Assembly: GCA_023301545.1 (NCBI GenBank)
Contig: JALZUI010000040.1
Coordinates: forward strand, 1 to 60,993
Length of the DNA: 60,993 nt
DNA from: Akkermansiaceae bacterium
Lineage (GTDB): Bacteria; Verrucomicrobiota; Verrucomicrobiia; Verrucomicrobiales; Akkermansiaceae
Reading direction: 5' to 3'
The position numbers and the translations under genes are program-made. Each line of letters begins with the position of its first letter. Position 1 is the stretch's first letter. Of the stretch, positions 32,470 through 41,828 are shown piece after piece. The notes beneath the pieces are model-generated. The model was not told where the DNA came from and searched no databases. It worked only from the letters and a program-made list of their open reading frames with translations.

Positions 32470-33711
32470 TTACGCCTTGATTAGTAGTGCGGCAAAAGCG
32501 CCGTCGGTTTGATCTGCAAAAGGGGTGATGTGAATCTGTTTCTCACAAGTGAGCTCTGGATAGGTCTCCGTGAGCCATTGAATCATTTCTTCGTTCTCCT
32601 CAGGATCAATTGAGCAGGTGGAGTAAATGATTCGCCCGCCTGACTTAATACAGGGGAGAAGGTTGGTCATGATGGCTTCTTGGAGTTCGCGCAATTCGGT
32701 GAATTGATCGTGCTGGAGTCTCCATTTAACGTCAACGCGGCGACGGATCACTCCGGTATTGGAGCAAGGAACGTCAGCCAGAATGGCGTCGAACTTGTTG
32801 TGCCACTTTTTAGGAGCGGCAAGAGTCCAGTCATGCACGTCGATATCCGCATTTTTCACACCGAGACGTCGGAGGTTTTGTTCAAGCCTAGGGAGACGTT
32901 TTGCGTTAGAATCCGTACAGAGGATATTACCTTCATTCTGCATTTGAGAGGCGATAAAGGCAGCCTTCCCACCGGGGGCGGCGCAGGCGTCGAGAATGCT
33001 CTCGCCTGGTTTAGCTGCTACTAAGTCGACCGCGTGACGCGTGGCGAGGTCTTGGACGTATATACCGCCGCTTTTAATGAGATCGTATGGGAGTCGCTCA
33101 GTGACTTTATAGAAACGATCGTCCACGGTGGCTTCTAGCCCGAGAGCAGCAAAATCGACCTCGGTAGGGAGTAACGGGTTGAGCCGGACATAGTTATCTG
33201 CAGGTTGGTTATTCCACTCTGCGAGGGCGACAGTGTTTTGGGTGCCAATCTGCTTGCGCCAACGTTTCCAGAGCCATTCGGGATGGCTGTATTGGATGGG
33301 AAGAGGTTGCTCGTCGAGCTCCTCGTAGAAGCGCTTACGGAGAAGGAGAGTTTTGCGTAAAATGGCGTTTATAAGTCCGCGGGCAGGTTTGCGTGCGCAG
33401 TTGACAGTTTCATAGACGGCAGCGTGGTCAGGAATTTTGAGAATCATGAGCTGCGCTACTCCTACTCGGAGGATGTCGCGGACTTCATGGTCGAGTTTCC
33501 CATCGCGAATTCGCCCAATCCAGTGATCGAGCAAATTACGGTGTCGGAGTACGGCCATAATGATGGCTTGTAAAAGGGCGCGATCCTCAGTCGAAAGTTC
33601 ATTCTTGAGTGAATGCTTGTCGATAAGTGATTCAGCATATTCATGCCCGCGGGACCATGCTCTTAATGCAGATACGGCCGCACGGCGGACATTTTTTTCC
33701 TGTTTTGCCAT
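32470..33711 (-). CDS. rsmB: 16S rRNA (cytosine-967-C5)-methyltransferase
   Basis: 413 residues. The N-terminal NusB-like domain (about 1-130) and a C-terminal SAM-dependent domain with ILDACAAPGGKAAFIA, ADVPCSNTGVIRRR (one catalytic cysteine) and YSTCSIDPEENEE (second catalytic cysteine) identify RsmB/Sun. It makes m5C at position 967 of 16S rRNA (E. coli numbering). It lies 12 bases after the UDP-glucose dehydrogenase gene and is read in the same direction. Confidence 0.92.
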   Translation of the reverse strand: MAKQEKNVRRAAVSALRAWSRGHEYAESLIDKHSLKNELSTEDRALLQAIIMAVLRHRNLLDHWIGRIRDGKLDHEVRDILRVGVAQLMILKIPDHAAVYETVNCARKPARGLINAILRKTLLLRKRFYEELDEQPLPIQYSHPEWLWKRWRKQIGTQNTVALAEWNNQPADNYVRLNPLLPTEVDFAALGLEATVDDRFYKVTERLPYDLIKSGGIYVQDLATRHAVDLVAAKPGESILDACAAPGGKAAFIASQMQNEGNILCTDSNAKRLPRLEQNLRRLGVKNADIDVHDWTLAAPKKWHNKFDAILADVPCSNTGVIRRRVDVKWRLQHDQFTELRELQEAIMTNLLPCIKSGGRIIYSTCSIDPEENEEMIQWLTETYPELTCEKQIHITPFADQTDGAFAALLIKA

Positions 33712-33723
33712 AAAGGTGGGTGC

Positions 33724-35046
33724 TTATACTCCGGTGGCTGGGCGGCCGATGGAGTGGTACTCGAACCCTTGCTTTTCAGCTGTTTCAGGGTTGAGGAGGT
33801 TGCGTCCGTCAAAGATGAGGTTCGCACCCATTTTTTCGCGAACGGTGGCTAGGTCTGCATTGGCGAACTCGGGCCATTCGGTGGCGACAATGAGTGCTTC
33901 CGCGCCTTCAACACAGCTGTAAAGGTCGTCAGCGAAGGTTATTTTCCCATCGAGATCACCAAACTTTTTAGCGGTTCCGATGGCTTCTGGATCGTATGCA
34001 GTGATTTGAGCTCCTTCCGCAAGCATGTCGTGGATGAGTTTGATGGCTACGGATTCACGGACGTCATCAGTGTTTTGCTTGAAAGCGAGTCCCCAAACGG
34101 CGATTTTTTTCTCTTGGAGAACCCAGAGTTTTTCGCGGATTTTGTTGAGGAAAAGCTCCCGTTGGTCTTCGTTAATTTCTTCGACTTGTTTGAGAAGGTC
34201 GAAATTGTAACCTAGTGATTCAGAGATAGCGATGAAGGCTTTAACATCTTTAGGGAAGCAGGAGCCACCGTAACCGAGACCAGCATTGAGGAAACGACGT
34301 CCGATACGGTCGTCCATTCCGATTCCTTCGGCTACTTTTTCGATGTCTGCGCCTGATGCTTCACAGATCCGTCCAACGGCGTTGATGTAGGAAATTTTAA
34401 GAGCGAGGAATGAGTTGGCAGCGTGTTTAATGAGCTCGGCAGATTCGACGTCGGTTACTAAGACGGGGGCGACAAATGGTTCGTAAACCTTTTGCATTAT
34501 AGTGGTGGCGCGCTCGTCATTAGATCCGAAGACGATGCGATCAGGCTTGAGGAGGTCAGCAACAGCACTTCCTTCACGGAGGAATTCAGGATTGGAGGTG
34601 ACACCGAACTCACAGCCAGGTTTAGCATAGCGTGCGAGGGTTTCTTCGACCTTTTGGCCTGTTTTTACAGGGACCGTGGATTTGTCCACAATGACCTTGT
34701 ACCCCATTTCAGGAGTAAGAAATTGTGCGATTTCACGGGCGACTTTCTCGATGTACATGAGGTCGACAGATCCATCTTCTTGTGGAGGGGTAGGGACTGC
34801 AATGAAAATGACCTCACCACTACGAACGCCGTCTTCAGTGGAAGTGGTAAAGTTGAGGCGTCCTGCATTTACATTCTTCTTAACGAGCTCTTCAAGACCA
34901 GGCTCGAAAATCGGAATTTTCCCATCTAGGAGCGTTTGTACTTTTTCCGCATTATTATCGACACAAGTAACCTCATGTCCAACTTCAGCAAAGCACGTGC
35001 CAGTGGTAAGTCCAACGTAGCCTGTTCCTATGATTGTAATTTTCAT
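33724..35046 (-). CDS. ugd: UDP-glucose 6-dehydrogenase
   Basis: 440 residues. The NAD-binding domain starts ITIIGTGYVGLTTGTCFAEVGHEV, followed by VPTPPQEDGS, SNPEFLREGSAV and the active-site GYGGSCFPKDVKAF with Cys263. The C-terminal domain has WGLAFKQNTDDVRES and ALIVATEWPEFANAD. It oxidises UDP-glucose to UDP-glucuronate, used for exopolysaccharide and surface glycan synthesis. The related GDP-mannose dehydrogenase has a different substrate pocket; UDP-glucose is the best guess. No glycan genes are adjacent, and rsmB is downstream. Confidence 0.92.
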   Translation of the reverse strand: MKITIIGTGYVGLTTGTCFAEVGHEVTCVDNNAEKVQTLLDGKIPIFEPGLEELVKKNVNAGRLNFTTSTEDGVRSGEVIFIAVPTPPQEDGSVDLMYIEKVAREIAQFLTPEMGYKVIVDKSTVPVKTGQKVEETLARYAKPGCEFGVTSNPEFLREGSAVADLLKPDRIVFGSNDERATTIMQKVYEPFVAPVLVTDVESAELIKHAANSFLALKISYINAVGRICEASGADIEKVAEGIGMDDRIGRRFLNAGLGYGGSCFPKDVKAFIAISESLGYNFDLLKQVEEINEDQRELFLNKIREKLWVLQEKKIAVWGLAFKQNTDDVRESVAIKLIHDMLAEGAQITAYDPEAIGTAKKFGDLDGKITFADDLYSCVEGAEALIVATEWPEFANADLATVREKMGANLIFDGRNLLNPETAEKQGFEYHSIGRPATGV

Positions 35047-35160
35047 TATGGATTACGTATCAATCCTTTTTTTAGATAGCAAGTGCTTTTAGTTATACTT
35101 ATTCTGTCAGGCGCGTGCGCTCAAAAGTAACGGAAGAAGGCTCGACTCAAGTGTTACGAA

Positions 35161-35190
35161 TTGATAAAAGTATCAGATTAATAATATAAT
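35161..35190 (+). promoter_or_regulatory. Strong sigma70-type promoter of the pseudopilin operon
   Basis: TTGATA (35161-35166), 18 bases, TATAAT (35185-35190), within an A+T-rich stretch that includes an imperfect palindrome at 35180-35198. It is among the best consensus matches in the window and is correctly placed for the first pseudopilin gene. Confidence 0.7.
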
Positions 35191-35247
35191 ATATTATTTC
35201 AATCATTTAGCTTGATAGTTTTAATTAAATCGTTTAATAAATATCTT

Positions 35248-35850
35248 ATGAGGTCTTTCTGTTGTTGTGGGGTTGAGTTCTTGAAAAAGGGATTTAGTTT
35301 GCTTGAGGTTTTCTGTGTTATTCTAATTACGACTGTGCTTTTTGGGGGGATTGCTTTGAATCTAGCGCATTCGAATAAATCGAGCGAGTTGACGAGATCT
35401 GGTACCCGCGTGCGCTCCATGGTCAATGGAGTAAGGATGGAGGCGAGAAGTACGTCTTCTAATGTCGCGTTAGCGCTTCGGCAATCAGAGGAGAAGACCT
35501 TATTGGCGATGGCGCGTGAGAACGAGTCGGGTCGATGGGAGCCTGTGCAACGATGGGCTGAGATAGAGGGACAATTTGAATTAGTATATCATACGACGGA
35601 TCATGCTAATGCTTGGAGTTGTATGGATGAGGGAGATTATTCTGGAATATTGATTTTCGGCTCTGAGGGGGCTCTTTTGACTAATGAGGAGGGGAGGTAT
35701 GTTCCTTATGTAAACACGGATTCGGATCAAAGTCAGGGAGCGTATCTGATTGTAAAACATGAGGGCATAGAGATGAAGTTTGAAGAAGATCTAAGCAAGG
35801 CAGTGTTGATGTATATCAGCCCGTTGACAGGAAAGGTGGTGAAATTATGA
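35248..35850 (+). CDS. Verru_Chthon cassette D-like, GspH-like pseudopilin
   Basis: 200 residues from the ATG at 35248; a TTG at 35281 would give a short, typical prepilin leader, so the start is uncertain. The processing site is LKKG/FSLLEV with Glu at +5 and a following helix CVILITTVLFGGIALNLA. The rest is a beta-rich globular domain (VQRWAEIEGQFELVYHTTD). First of four overlapping genes with prepilin leaders; by position and size it matches GspH. The upstream promoter at 35161-35190 serves the whole operon. Confidence 0.7.
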   Translation: MRSFCCCGVEFLKKGFSLLEVFCVILITTVLFGGIALNLAHSNKSSELTRSGTRVRSMVNGVRMEARSTSSNVALALRQSEEKTLLAMARENESGRWEPVQRWAEIEGQFELVYHTTDHANAWSCMDEGDYSGILIFGSEGALLTNEEGRYVPYVNTDSDQSQGAYLIVKHEGIEMKFEEDLSKAVLMYISPLTGKVVKL

Positions 35851-36338
35851 AAGGCGGAAGAGGAACCGCCGCGGGCTTTGCGTTGGTGGAGTGTTTGGTA
35901 TCAATTAGTGTGTTGGGACTGATGCTACCTACGGTGCTAATGGTCATTAGTACGAGTTCGGTTCATCGCGAAAAGTCTAAGGGTTTGTTTAGATGCGCTG
36001 AGATTGCGCAGGAGGTTTTTGCGGACTTGCCCTCTCTATGGAGTGAAGCCCCCGGATTGATTTTTGGAGAGGGTCAGATATTTGGTTTTCCCGAAATTGG
36101 GGAAGGAGCGAGCTTTTTGTTCGACTCAGAGGGAGGGGTAGCTCCATTGCCCAGCCCAGATATAGCGCTGACCGGAGGAATCGCAGCGCGCTCAGGTTTT
36201 GTGGTATCGGTAAGGCAGGAGGAAGATAGCACCCTTTTAGGCTCTGAGGAGTTTGTAGTGGAGGTGTCCTATCCAGCAGGAAGACCAGCAGCGCGGAGGG
36301 AGAAGAAGGAGTATAAGCTTCGTTTCAGAGCGCGATAG
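35847..36338 (+). CDS. Verru_Chthon cassette B-like, GspI-like pseudopilin
   Basis: 163 residues. The prepilin site is AAG/FALVECLVSI with Glu at +5, then a hydrophobic helix ISVLGLMLPTVLMVIST and a small domain with FGFPEIGEGASFLFDSEGG. The start overlaps the upstream stop by four bases, so they are translationally coupled, with a GGTGG ribosome-binding site inside the previous gene. Size and order fit GspI. The product needs the prepilin peptidase, whose gene is not in this window. Confidence 0.7.
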   Translation: MKGGRGTAAGFALVECLVSISVLGLMLPTVLMVISTSSVHREKSKGLFRCAEIAQEVFADLPSLWSEAPGLIFGEGQIFGFPEIGEGASFLFDSEGGVAPLPSPDIALTGGIAARSGFVVSVRQEEDSTLLGSEEFVVEVSYPAGRPAARREKKEYKLRFRAR

Positions 36339-36347
36339 GGGAGAGAT

Positions 36348-37313
36348 ATGAGAGGAGGGTTCACATGGATTGAGGTATTGGTCGCTTGTTCGATCACGAT
36401 TATCCTTATGTTGGTAGTGGGCTCGTTAGTTCCTCTGAGTCTTGATAGTTATAATTCGGTTACTGACAACTCTAGGGAAACGGAAAATGGAAGAACGGCT
36501 TTAGATTTACTGAGCCGCGATTTAGAACGTATCGCACTGGATTATCCAGTGACATGGGGCGAGGGAGTTAGCGGAAATGGAATGGCTTTTGTAAAGGGTG
36601 GCGCATGTGCTTGGGACGCGGGTTTCGGGGTGAATTGTCCAGAGGAGACGGGGCGTCCTTTACCTAATGATCGGTTAGGCTTTTTCTTAATTACTCCGGC
36701 GTCCCAGGAGGTGAACGGAATGACCCTGGCGCATGTACTGTATTTTACGGCTTTGACGAAAAACTCCGGAGGGGAGGAGTTACTTCCAGCGAATTCTGAT
36801 ACCGAAAGGGGTTACGGTCGTAAGCTTTATCGCCTTTATACTCCTCCAGACCGCGTTTTTGATCGGTTGAAGAAGCTTGATCCATCGAGGGGTGTGGGTG
36901 ATGGAGCCATTCCTAAGGGGCCGAATTATTTAGGTGCGAGCGTGTTTGCTGATGACCTGGGCTGGTTTGATACTGAGGTTTCACCTGCGGTGCTCTCATT
37001 AGTTGCAGATAACGTGGTGCAGTTTTCTGTGGCGCTGGCGGGGAGATATGAATCAGGCAGAGGCGTCTCTTACCTAAAAGGGATGAGCGAGGGCGGCCCG
37101 TCAGAAGGTCGGTACGCGAGTAGTATTCACGCAATGTTGATGGGAGAGGAGTTAGATTTCGCATTCTCCTTGAATTCGCTAGAATTAGGGTTGAAGGCCT
37201 GTCCCTCAGCGTATGGGGCGACGAGGACAGTGGATCAATGGGAGTCGATGGGAAATAATGAGGAGGAGGTAAGTTTTCCGCATTACAATTTTAGCTATTC
37301 GTTCAAACGATGA
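36348..37313 (+). CDS. Verru_Chthon cassette C-like, GspJ-like pseudopilin
   Basis: 321 residues. The leader is very short: MRGG/FTWIEVLVACSITIILML, with Glu at +5. The C-terminal domain is large and has ENGRTALDLLSRDLERIALDYP, the pattern typical of GspJ (a helix with R-x-x-L-x-x-D-L-x-R). It starts nine bases after the upstream stop, with GAGAG as a weak ribosome-binding site. It is larger than GspJ of E. coli (about 200). Confidence 0.72.
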   Translation: MRGGFTWIEVLVACSITIILMLVVGSLVPLSLDSYNSVTDNSRETENGRTALDLLSRDLERIALDYPVTWGEGVSGNGMAFVKGGACAWDAGFGVNCPEETGRPLPNDRLGFFLITPASQEVNGMTLAHVLYFTALTKNSGGEELLPANSDTERGYGRKLYRLYTPPDRVFDRLKKLDPSRGVGDGAIPKGPNYLGASVFADDLGWFDTEVSPAVLSLVADNVVQFSVALAGRYESGRGVSYLKGMSEGGPSEGRYASSIHAMLMGEELDFAFSLNSLELGLKACPSAYGATRTVDQWESMGNNEEEVSFPHYNFSYSFKR

Positions 37314-40300
37314 GGGTGAAGAGGGGGGAATCATCGGCCCCAAAAGGATTTTCGCTACCTATGACTTTATTGGCGGTCAGCGTGTTGGCTGCTTTGGCGG
37401 TGGCGAGTTTGATGCAAATTCGGCCTTCGCGAGCGAGCGGACATGCCTATCAGCGGGGTGTTACTTTACAACTTGCGGAAAAAAGTGCGCGGGAGGCTGC
37501 ACTAGGCCTTTTAATAGTCGCGACGAATCGGCCTAGTTTTGTCATTCACATGATCTCGGACGAAAAGAATCGCCCGCAGTATTATGTCGCTTCTTGGTAT
37601 GAGCCTAATAGGCAAGAATGGATGCATCAGCCATTAGTATCTGCGACAGAGGTAACTCAGTTAGCATCGACGGATGGGAGTGACCGTTATCTCGAATATA
37701 ATGGAGAGTTGAATGAAGGTGAGCCTTTAATTGAAATGTTGGAATTAAGTTGGGGCACAGCAGGTCGTTTTTCCCAAGCCGTTCCAGCAGTGGAGTTGGA
37801 GAATGGATTGTCGTATTCTTATTGGATAGAAGACCTAAATGGACGGATTGACTTTGAAGCTCTCAACTATCAGAGCGCCAATGATTCATGGAGTTATGAT
37901 CGCTTTTTAAGCGAGGACGAACAGGAACAACGAGCGAGGGATATGGTGCGAGATCATCGCCATTTAGGACTGACGACTTTAAGCTCGGGGGCAGAGGGGA
38001 TGACGGAGTTCCCTGTGAATTATGAGGAGCCTTTTAGACCCCGCTTAGTAAATGACCTGGAGAGCGTAAGCCCGCCAGATCACCCGTTGGTTGAATTTTG
38101 GGAGCTTGGGCTACCTCCGTATTTGGCTCGAGCGGAAATCGTCCGTTCATCTCTGGAAGATGAGTACAAAGACCTCGTGGAGTATTGTTCCTTTGGGCTA
38201 GCGGATACGATCGAGGTTGAGGCGGTTCCATATGGGTTAGAATATGCTAATGCAGGGGCAGTAAAATTGAACTTGAACGAGGAGTTACGCCTTTCTGAGG
38301 TAGATGGAGGAGAAGCGTCAGTAGATAAGGTTGCGGAGCGGATTAAACAGGTTCGGGGGTTTAAGGATAATGCAACAGAATATGAGGCGGTGGGGATTGA
38401 GGTGTCGGAGGAGTCCCCTGTGGAATCCCGATACGGTGGGTTTCCTACGGGGCGGCAATCGTACTGTAAAACGCTGGCGGCGAATATTCTGGATTACGCT
38501 GACCGGGATCATATTCCATCCCAACCAGCAGGAGGAAATAGCGGGAATTATAGAGGGGTCGATTCGTACCCGTTTTATACGGAGAGCTCTAGGCGTTATT
38601 ATCTATCGGATGCGACGGAGTTAGGGGCGGTTTTGCAGATTCGTAATTTTATTGAGCTCTATAATCCTACGGATAAACCGATCCATGGCTTCTTGAAGAC
38701 CCGTTTCAGTCCTAGTGGACGGCACCGAGTTTCTCTAGGAGGAGCCGAGTACGCGCTGCCGCCCGAAGAGCTTTTTTATTGGGATGGGTTGATCGTTATT
38801 GAGCCTAATTCTTATAGGGTGTTAGAGCTTACTCAAGATTTGGATGGAGATAAGATCGGAGATCCTGAGGCGTACCTGCACTATGAGCTAGCGAGTGGAG
38901 GTGGCGGCAACGCGATCACGGCTAGACGTACCGCTTCCGAGGGTAATCAGTTAGAGATTTATTGGAGCCCTGCGGAACCAGAGAAGGAAGAGCCTGATCA
39001 GTTTTATCTGGTTGATGGCTTAATCCATGGAGGGTTCGACATTTCCTCGACGAGCTTAATCGATACCCTAGAAAAAAATGCGAATAATACGCTGCACGGA
39101 ATAGCGCTTTACGAGGGAATGACAGGAGACCCGAGGGCGACCTTTTATAATCAAAATGAAGATGTAGGAGCATTGAATTACGCCCTAAGGACTTCTTTTG
39201 GTGGGCCGAATGATTATCAATTGGATGAATCGGGAAAAATTAATAACGCTAGTCTTTTTCCGTCGCCTCATCACGATGCGCTCAACCACGGTAAGGATGT
39301 ACGGGGTTGTACATCAACTCCGAGTAGGGGGATGCGTTACCCCGGGGAACATGGGTACGTAAAGTGGGATAACCCTGAGGGCGTAAAGGGCCAAGATCTG
39401 GAACTCGCGTCGGGAGACATGATTAGCCAATTTTATGTGGAGCAGTCTAGGGACCACCATTTACGGTCGCTACAGGCGATTTCTAACCAGGGGTATTTCA
39501 CCAGTCTAGGGGAGTTGGGAAACGTGTTCGATCCAGCACAGTGGAGCCAAGTGTATCAGCCGACGAAGGAAGTAGATGGAGAAATCATAAGGAATCCAGA
39601 CTACCTGATTGCTAATTATGGAGAGGATAAGAACGGGGCTCCCTTAGAGGCGGAAGAGCTTGGGGTTTTTGGAGGTGGAATGACCTTAGCGATTGGGAGT
39701 CCTGAGTTCCATTGTTTCGCCTCATTGGATGGAGATGCTCGTAGGGGCTATGAGGGTGCGCGCCTGTTAGATCAATTTCGCGTTACGGATTCTCCCCTGC
39801 GCTCTCTGAAGTCACGTATTAATCTGAATACGGCTCCACGTGCTGTCCTCCAGGCTTTATTTGCAGGAATTACGAACAAGGATGATGAGGTGATGAAAAA
39901 CTTTACGAGAGCCCCTAGGAATGCGGAAAATGAAGTGGCTAGTGTCTTTGCTGATGGGATTATTGCAGCGCGAAAGGAGCGGCCTTTTCTAGCCCTCTCT
40001 GACATCGCTCTTGCTAAGTCCCTTTATGAGGACGAATCCCTCCCTCTTTTCGGAGAGAAGATTTGGTATCAAGGAGGCTCCTTTGATGTAAGGCGCGAGC
40101 TCTGGAGTGACCTAGGGCGCGAAGAATTATTCCGGAAGAGCTGCGACCTCTTCACTACTCAATCACGCTCGTACCGGATTCACATTCAGGTGGAGCAAGA
40201 GGGAGGAGATTACACCTCTACCATTCGTAAATCATTCGATGTTACTCTTCATCCATATTTGAATGAGGATCGTTCCATAGATCAATCTCGCCCTCCTCAG

Positions 40301-40330
40301 GTTAAATTCCACCACCAATCCGAAAAATGA
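37310..40330 (+). CDS. Verru_Chthon cassette A-like, giant GspK-like pseudopilin
   Basis: 1006 residues, three times the length of GspK. The prepilin site is APKG/FSLPMTLLAVSV and, as in GspK, lacks Glu at +5. Near the C-terminus KSRINLNTAPRAVLQALF is the helix-hairpin-like motif of the GspK family, and DGIIAARKERPFLALSDI follows. The middle contains long beta-rich regions with no clear homology to me. GspK caps the pseudopilus together with GspI and GspJ. Starts overlapping the upstream stop by four bases; the next gene overlaps this one by four. Confidence 0.75.
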   Translation: MRVKRGESSAPKGFSLPMTLLAVSVLAALAVASLMQIRPSRASGHAYQRGVTLQLAEKSAREAALGLLIVATNRPSFVIHMISDEKNRPQYYVASWYEPNRQEWMHQPLVSATEVTQLASTDGSDRYLEYNGELNEGEPLIEMLELSWGTAGRFSQAVPAVELENGLSYSYWIEDLNGRIDFEALNYQSANDSWSYDRFLSEDEQEQRARDMVRDHRHLGLTTLSSGAEGMTEFPVNYEEPFRPRLVNDLESVSPPDHPLVEFWELGLPPYLARAEIVRSSLEDEYKDLVEYCSFGLADTIEVEAVPYGLEYANAGAVKLNLNEELRLSEVDGGEASVDKVAERIKQVRGFKDNATEYEAVGIEVSEESPVESRYGGFPTGRQSYCKTLAANILDYADRDHIPSQPAGGNSGNYRGVDSYPFYTESSRRYYLSDATELGAVLQIRNFIELYNPTDKPIHGFLKTRFSPSGRHRVSLGGAEYALPPEELFYWDGLIVIEPNSYRVLELTQDLDGDKIGDPEAYLHYELASGGGGNAITARRTASEGNQLEIYWSPAEPEKEEPDQFYLVDGLIHGGFDISSTSLIDTLEKNANNTLHGIALYEGMTGDPRATFYNQNEDVGALNYALRTSFGGPNDYQLDESGKINNASLFPSPHHDALNHGKDVRGCTSTPSRGMRYPGEHGYVKWDNPEGVKGQDLELASGDMISQFYVEQSRDHHLRSLQAISNQGYFTSLGELGNVFDPAQWSQVYQPTKEVDGEIIRNPDYLIANYGEDKNGAPLEAEELGVFGGGMTLAIGSPEFHCFASLDGDARRGYEGARLLDQFRVTDSPLRSLKSRINLNTAPRAVLQALFAGITNKDDEVMKNFTRAPRNAENEVASVFADGIIAARKERPFLALSDIALAKSLYEDESLPLFGEKIWYQGGSFDVRRELWSDLGREELFRKSCDLFTTQSRSYRIHIQVEQEGGDYTSTIRKSFDVTLHPYLNEDRSIDQSRPPQVKFHHQSEK

Positions 40331-41007
40331 AACTACTAATCAGCTTCCTTATCCTTCTAATGAACGCTCTAGCTCAGCCTGAGGTTGGGTGTTTGCAGGT
40401 TTATAACTTCTTGTCGGAGCCCGTGCGATTCCACACGAAGCACAAGGCATTGGGAGTCAATGCCTTGGCGCCCGAGGGGGTGAGCTCGGCGTACCTTTTA
40501 AATCGCGGGGCTCATACAATTCAGCTTCAGATTGAGGGAGGTAATAAGCTGAGCTATGCGGTCGAGATCGTAAGGGGTGAGACTGTGATACTATGTCTGA
40601 TAGATCTTTATGACGTAAAGGCAGGGAATCCGAATCCTCGTGTGTTAAAGCTGGAGCCTGGTAAGGGGCGGGAGCTTAGCTTGTGGTCCTTAGTCGATCG
40701 TGACCAGAAACTCTCAATATTAGGGCGCGAGCTTATTTTGAAATCTAGGGGGCAGACGACAGTAGAGGGCTGGGACGGGCGAGGCTTTGACCTCAAAATT
40801 GATGGGGAATCCCGCGGTAAACTAGAGGTGGAAGATAGAGGAGTACCTCATGCTTTAGTGTTTTGGCAGCAGAGCGCGGAGCAAACGAGAGCGGAGCTCA
40901 TTACACAATACCGATTCGCAATCCCAGCTAATCTGCGCGACGACTTCACTTACGGGCGCAAGCGCGAAGATATTCCGGGGCTCAAAACCTTGCCGCCTGT
41001 TGAGTGA
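40327..41007 (+). CDS. Exported protein coupled to the pseudopilin operon
   Basis: 226 residues with a signal peptide (about 1-16, ending ALA) and one mature N-terminal cysteine-containing strand VGCLQVYNFLSEPV. The body is beta-rich, with three sub-blocks: KHKALGVNALAPEGVSS, AHTIQLQIEGGNKLSYAVE and RELSLWSLVDRDQKLSILGRE. It overlaps the GspK-like gene by four bases (ATGA), so it belongs to the operon. I do not recognise a family. A periplasmic partner or cargo of the pseudopilin complex is the natural guess. Confidence 0.6.
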   Translation: MKLLISFLILLMNALAQPEVGCLQVYNFLSEPVRFHTKHKALGVNALAPEGVSSAYLLNRGAHTIQLQIEGGNKLSYAVEIVRGETVILCLIDLYDVKAGNPNPRVLKLEPGKGRELSLWSLVDRDQKLSILGRELILKSRGQTTVEGWDGRGFDLKIDGESRGKLEVEDRGVPHALVFWQQSAEQTRAELITQYRFAIPANLRDDFTYGRKREDIPGLKTLPPVE

Positions 41008-41021
41008 GCTAGGAAAGCGAC

Positions 41022-41792
41022 TTACCCTCCAATGAGGAGGACTTCATTTTTCTCTAGCCCCGTTAATTTTTGCAGGTCCTTAGAGTGCTTGAAGAGGATG
41101 GTCATTAGGATGATCATCATAGGAACGAGAATGACGACAAATCCCCATCCCATAATTTTGGCGGTTCCTTGGTTGTAGAGTTCACGAGCATTGTCTGCGG
41201 TAAAATCTAGATTACCTAAGAAGTAGTAGGCGAGACAGACATTGAGGACGGCACTAATGGCAAAGCTTCCACAAAACATGATTGTGTTTCGTAAAAGAAT
41301 GCCTTTGTAGGCTTCCTCAGCCTCGTCTTCATTGACCTTCTTTTCGATGCGGCCAATATCAAAGATGTTATTATTGTAGATGAACTCGCGGAAGAGAGGG
41401 TTTTTCGTCCAGTGAGAACCGAGCACGACTGCACCCAAGATTAGGGGTTGGACTGCTTCTTTGAGCCCAAACCAAAAAGCAGCATCAGGCTTTACGCTTC
41501 CATCTTCATTCCAAAGGTAAAGGGTGACTCCGCCAGTGAGTAAGACTGAGAATACGCCGATTGCAGAAAAGAGGTTGAACTTCTTAGTCTTGATGAAGTG
41601 ATAGATGCCGTAGGCTAGAGGAATAATAAGGGCGATGAGGAGCGCTTGGTATGGACCCACATGGTAAAACTGAGGATCTCCATCTATCATTGAGGGATCT
41701 TTACTCATTTTAGAAAGCACGATAACGGGAATGAGAACATTCACCATGATGTTCACTAGGGAGTTTTCGTCTTTCTTTTTAGCGGTAGCCAT
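41022..41792 (-). CDS. VC0807-like membrane protein
   Basis: 256 residues from the ATG at 41792 (MATAKKKDENS). Longer starts at 41804 and 41828 overlap the likely promoter and are rejected. About six membrane helices: 14-32, 48-70, 78-98, 115-135, 170-196 and 222-245. The N-terminal pattern SLVNIMVNVLIPVIVL with SKDPSMIDG and LIIPLAYGIYHFIKTKK resembles the VC0807 family of unknown transport-like proteins. It stands alone. Confidence 0.6.
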   Translation of the reverse strand: MATAKKKDENSLVNIMVNVLIPVIVLSKMSKDPSMIDGDPQFYHVGPYQALLIALIIPLAYGIYHFIKTKKFNLFSAIGVFSVLLTGGVTLYLWNEDGSVKPDAAFWFGLKEAVQPLILGAVVLGSHWTKNPLFREFIYNNNIFDIGRIEKKVNEDEAEEAYKGILLRNTIMFCGSFAISAVLNVCLAYYFLGNLDFTADNARELYNQGTAKIMGWGFVVILVPMMIILMTILFKHSKDLQKLTGLEKNEVLLIGG

Positions 41793-41799
41793 AAACCAG

Positions 41800-41828
41800 T
41801 GCATAGAGGTAATGTAAATGCTTGTCAA
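41800..41828 (-). promoter_or_regulatory. Promoter of the VC0807-like gene, leaderless
   Basis: On the minus strand: perfect TTGACA (41828-41823), 17 bases, TATGCA (41805-41800). The ATG at 41792 lies seven bases past the -10 box, so the mRNA would start at or next to the start codon. Confidence 0.65.
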
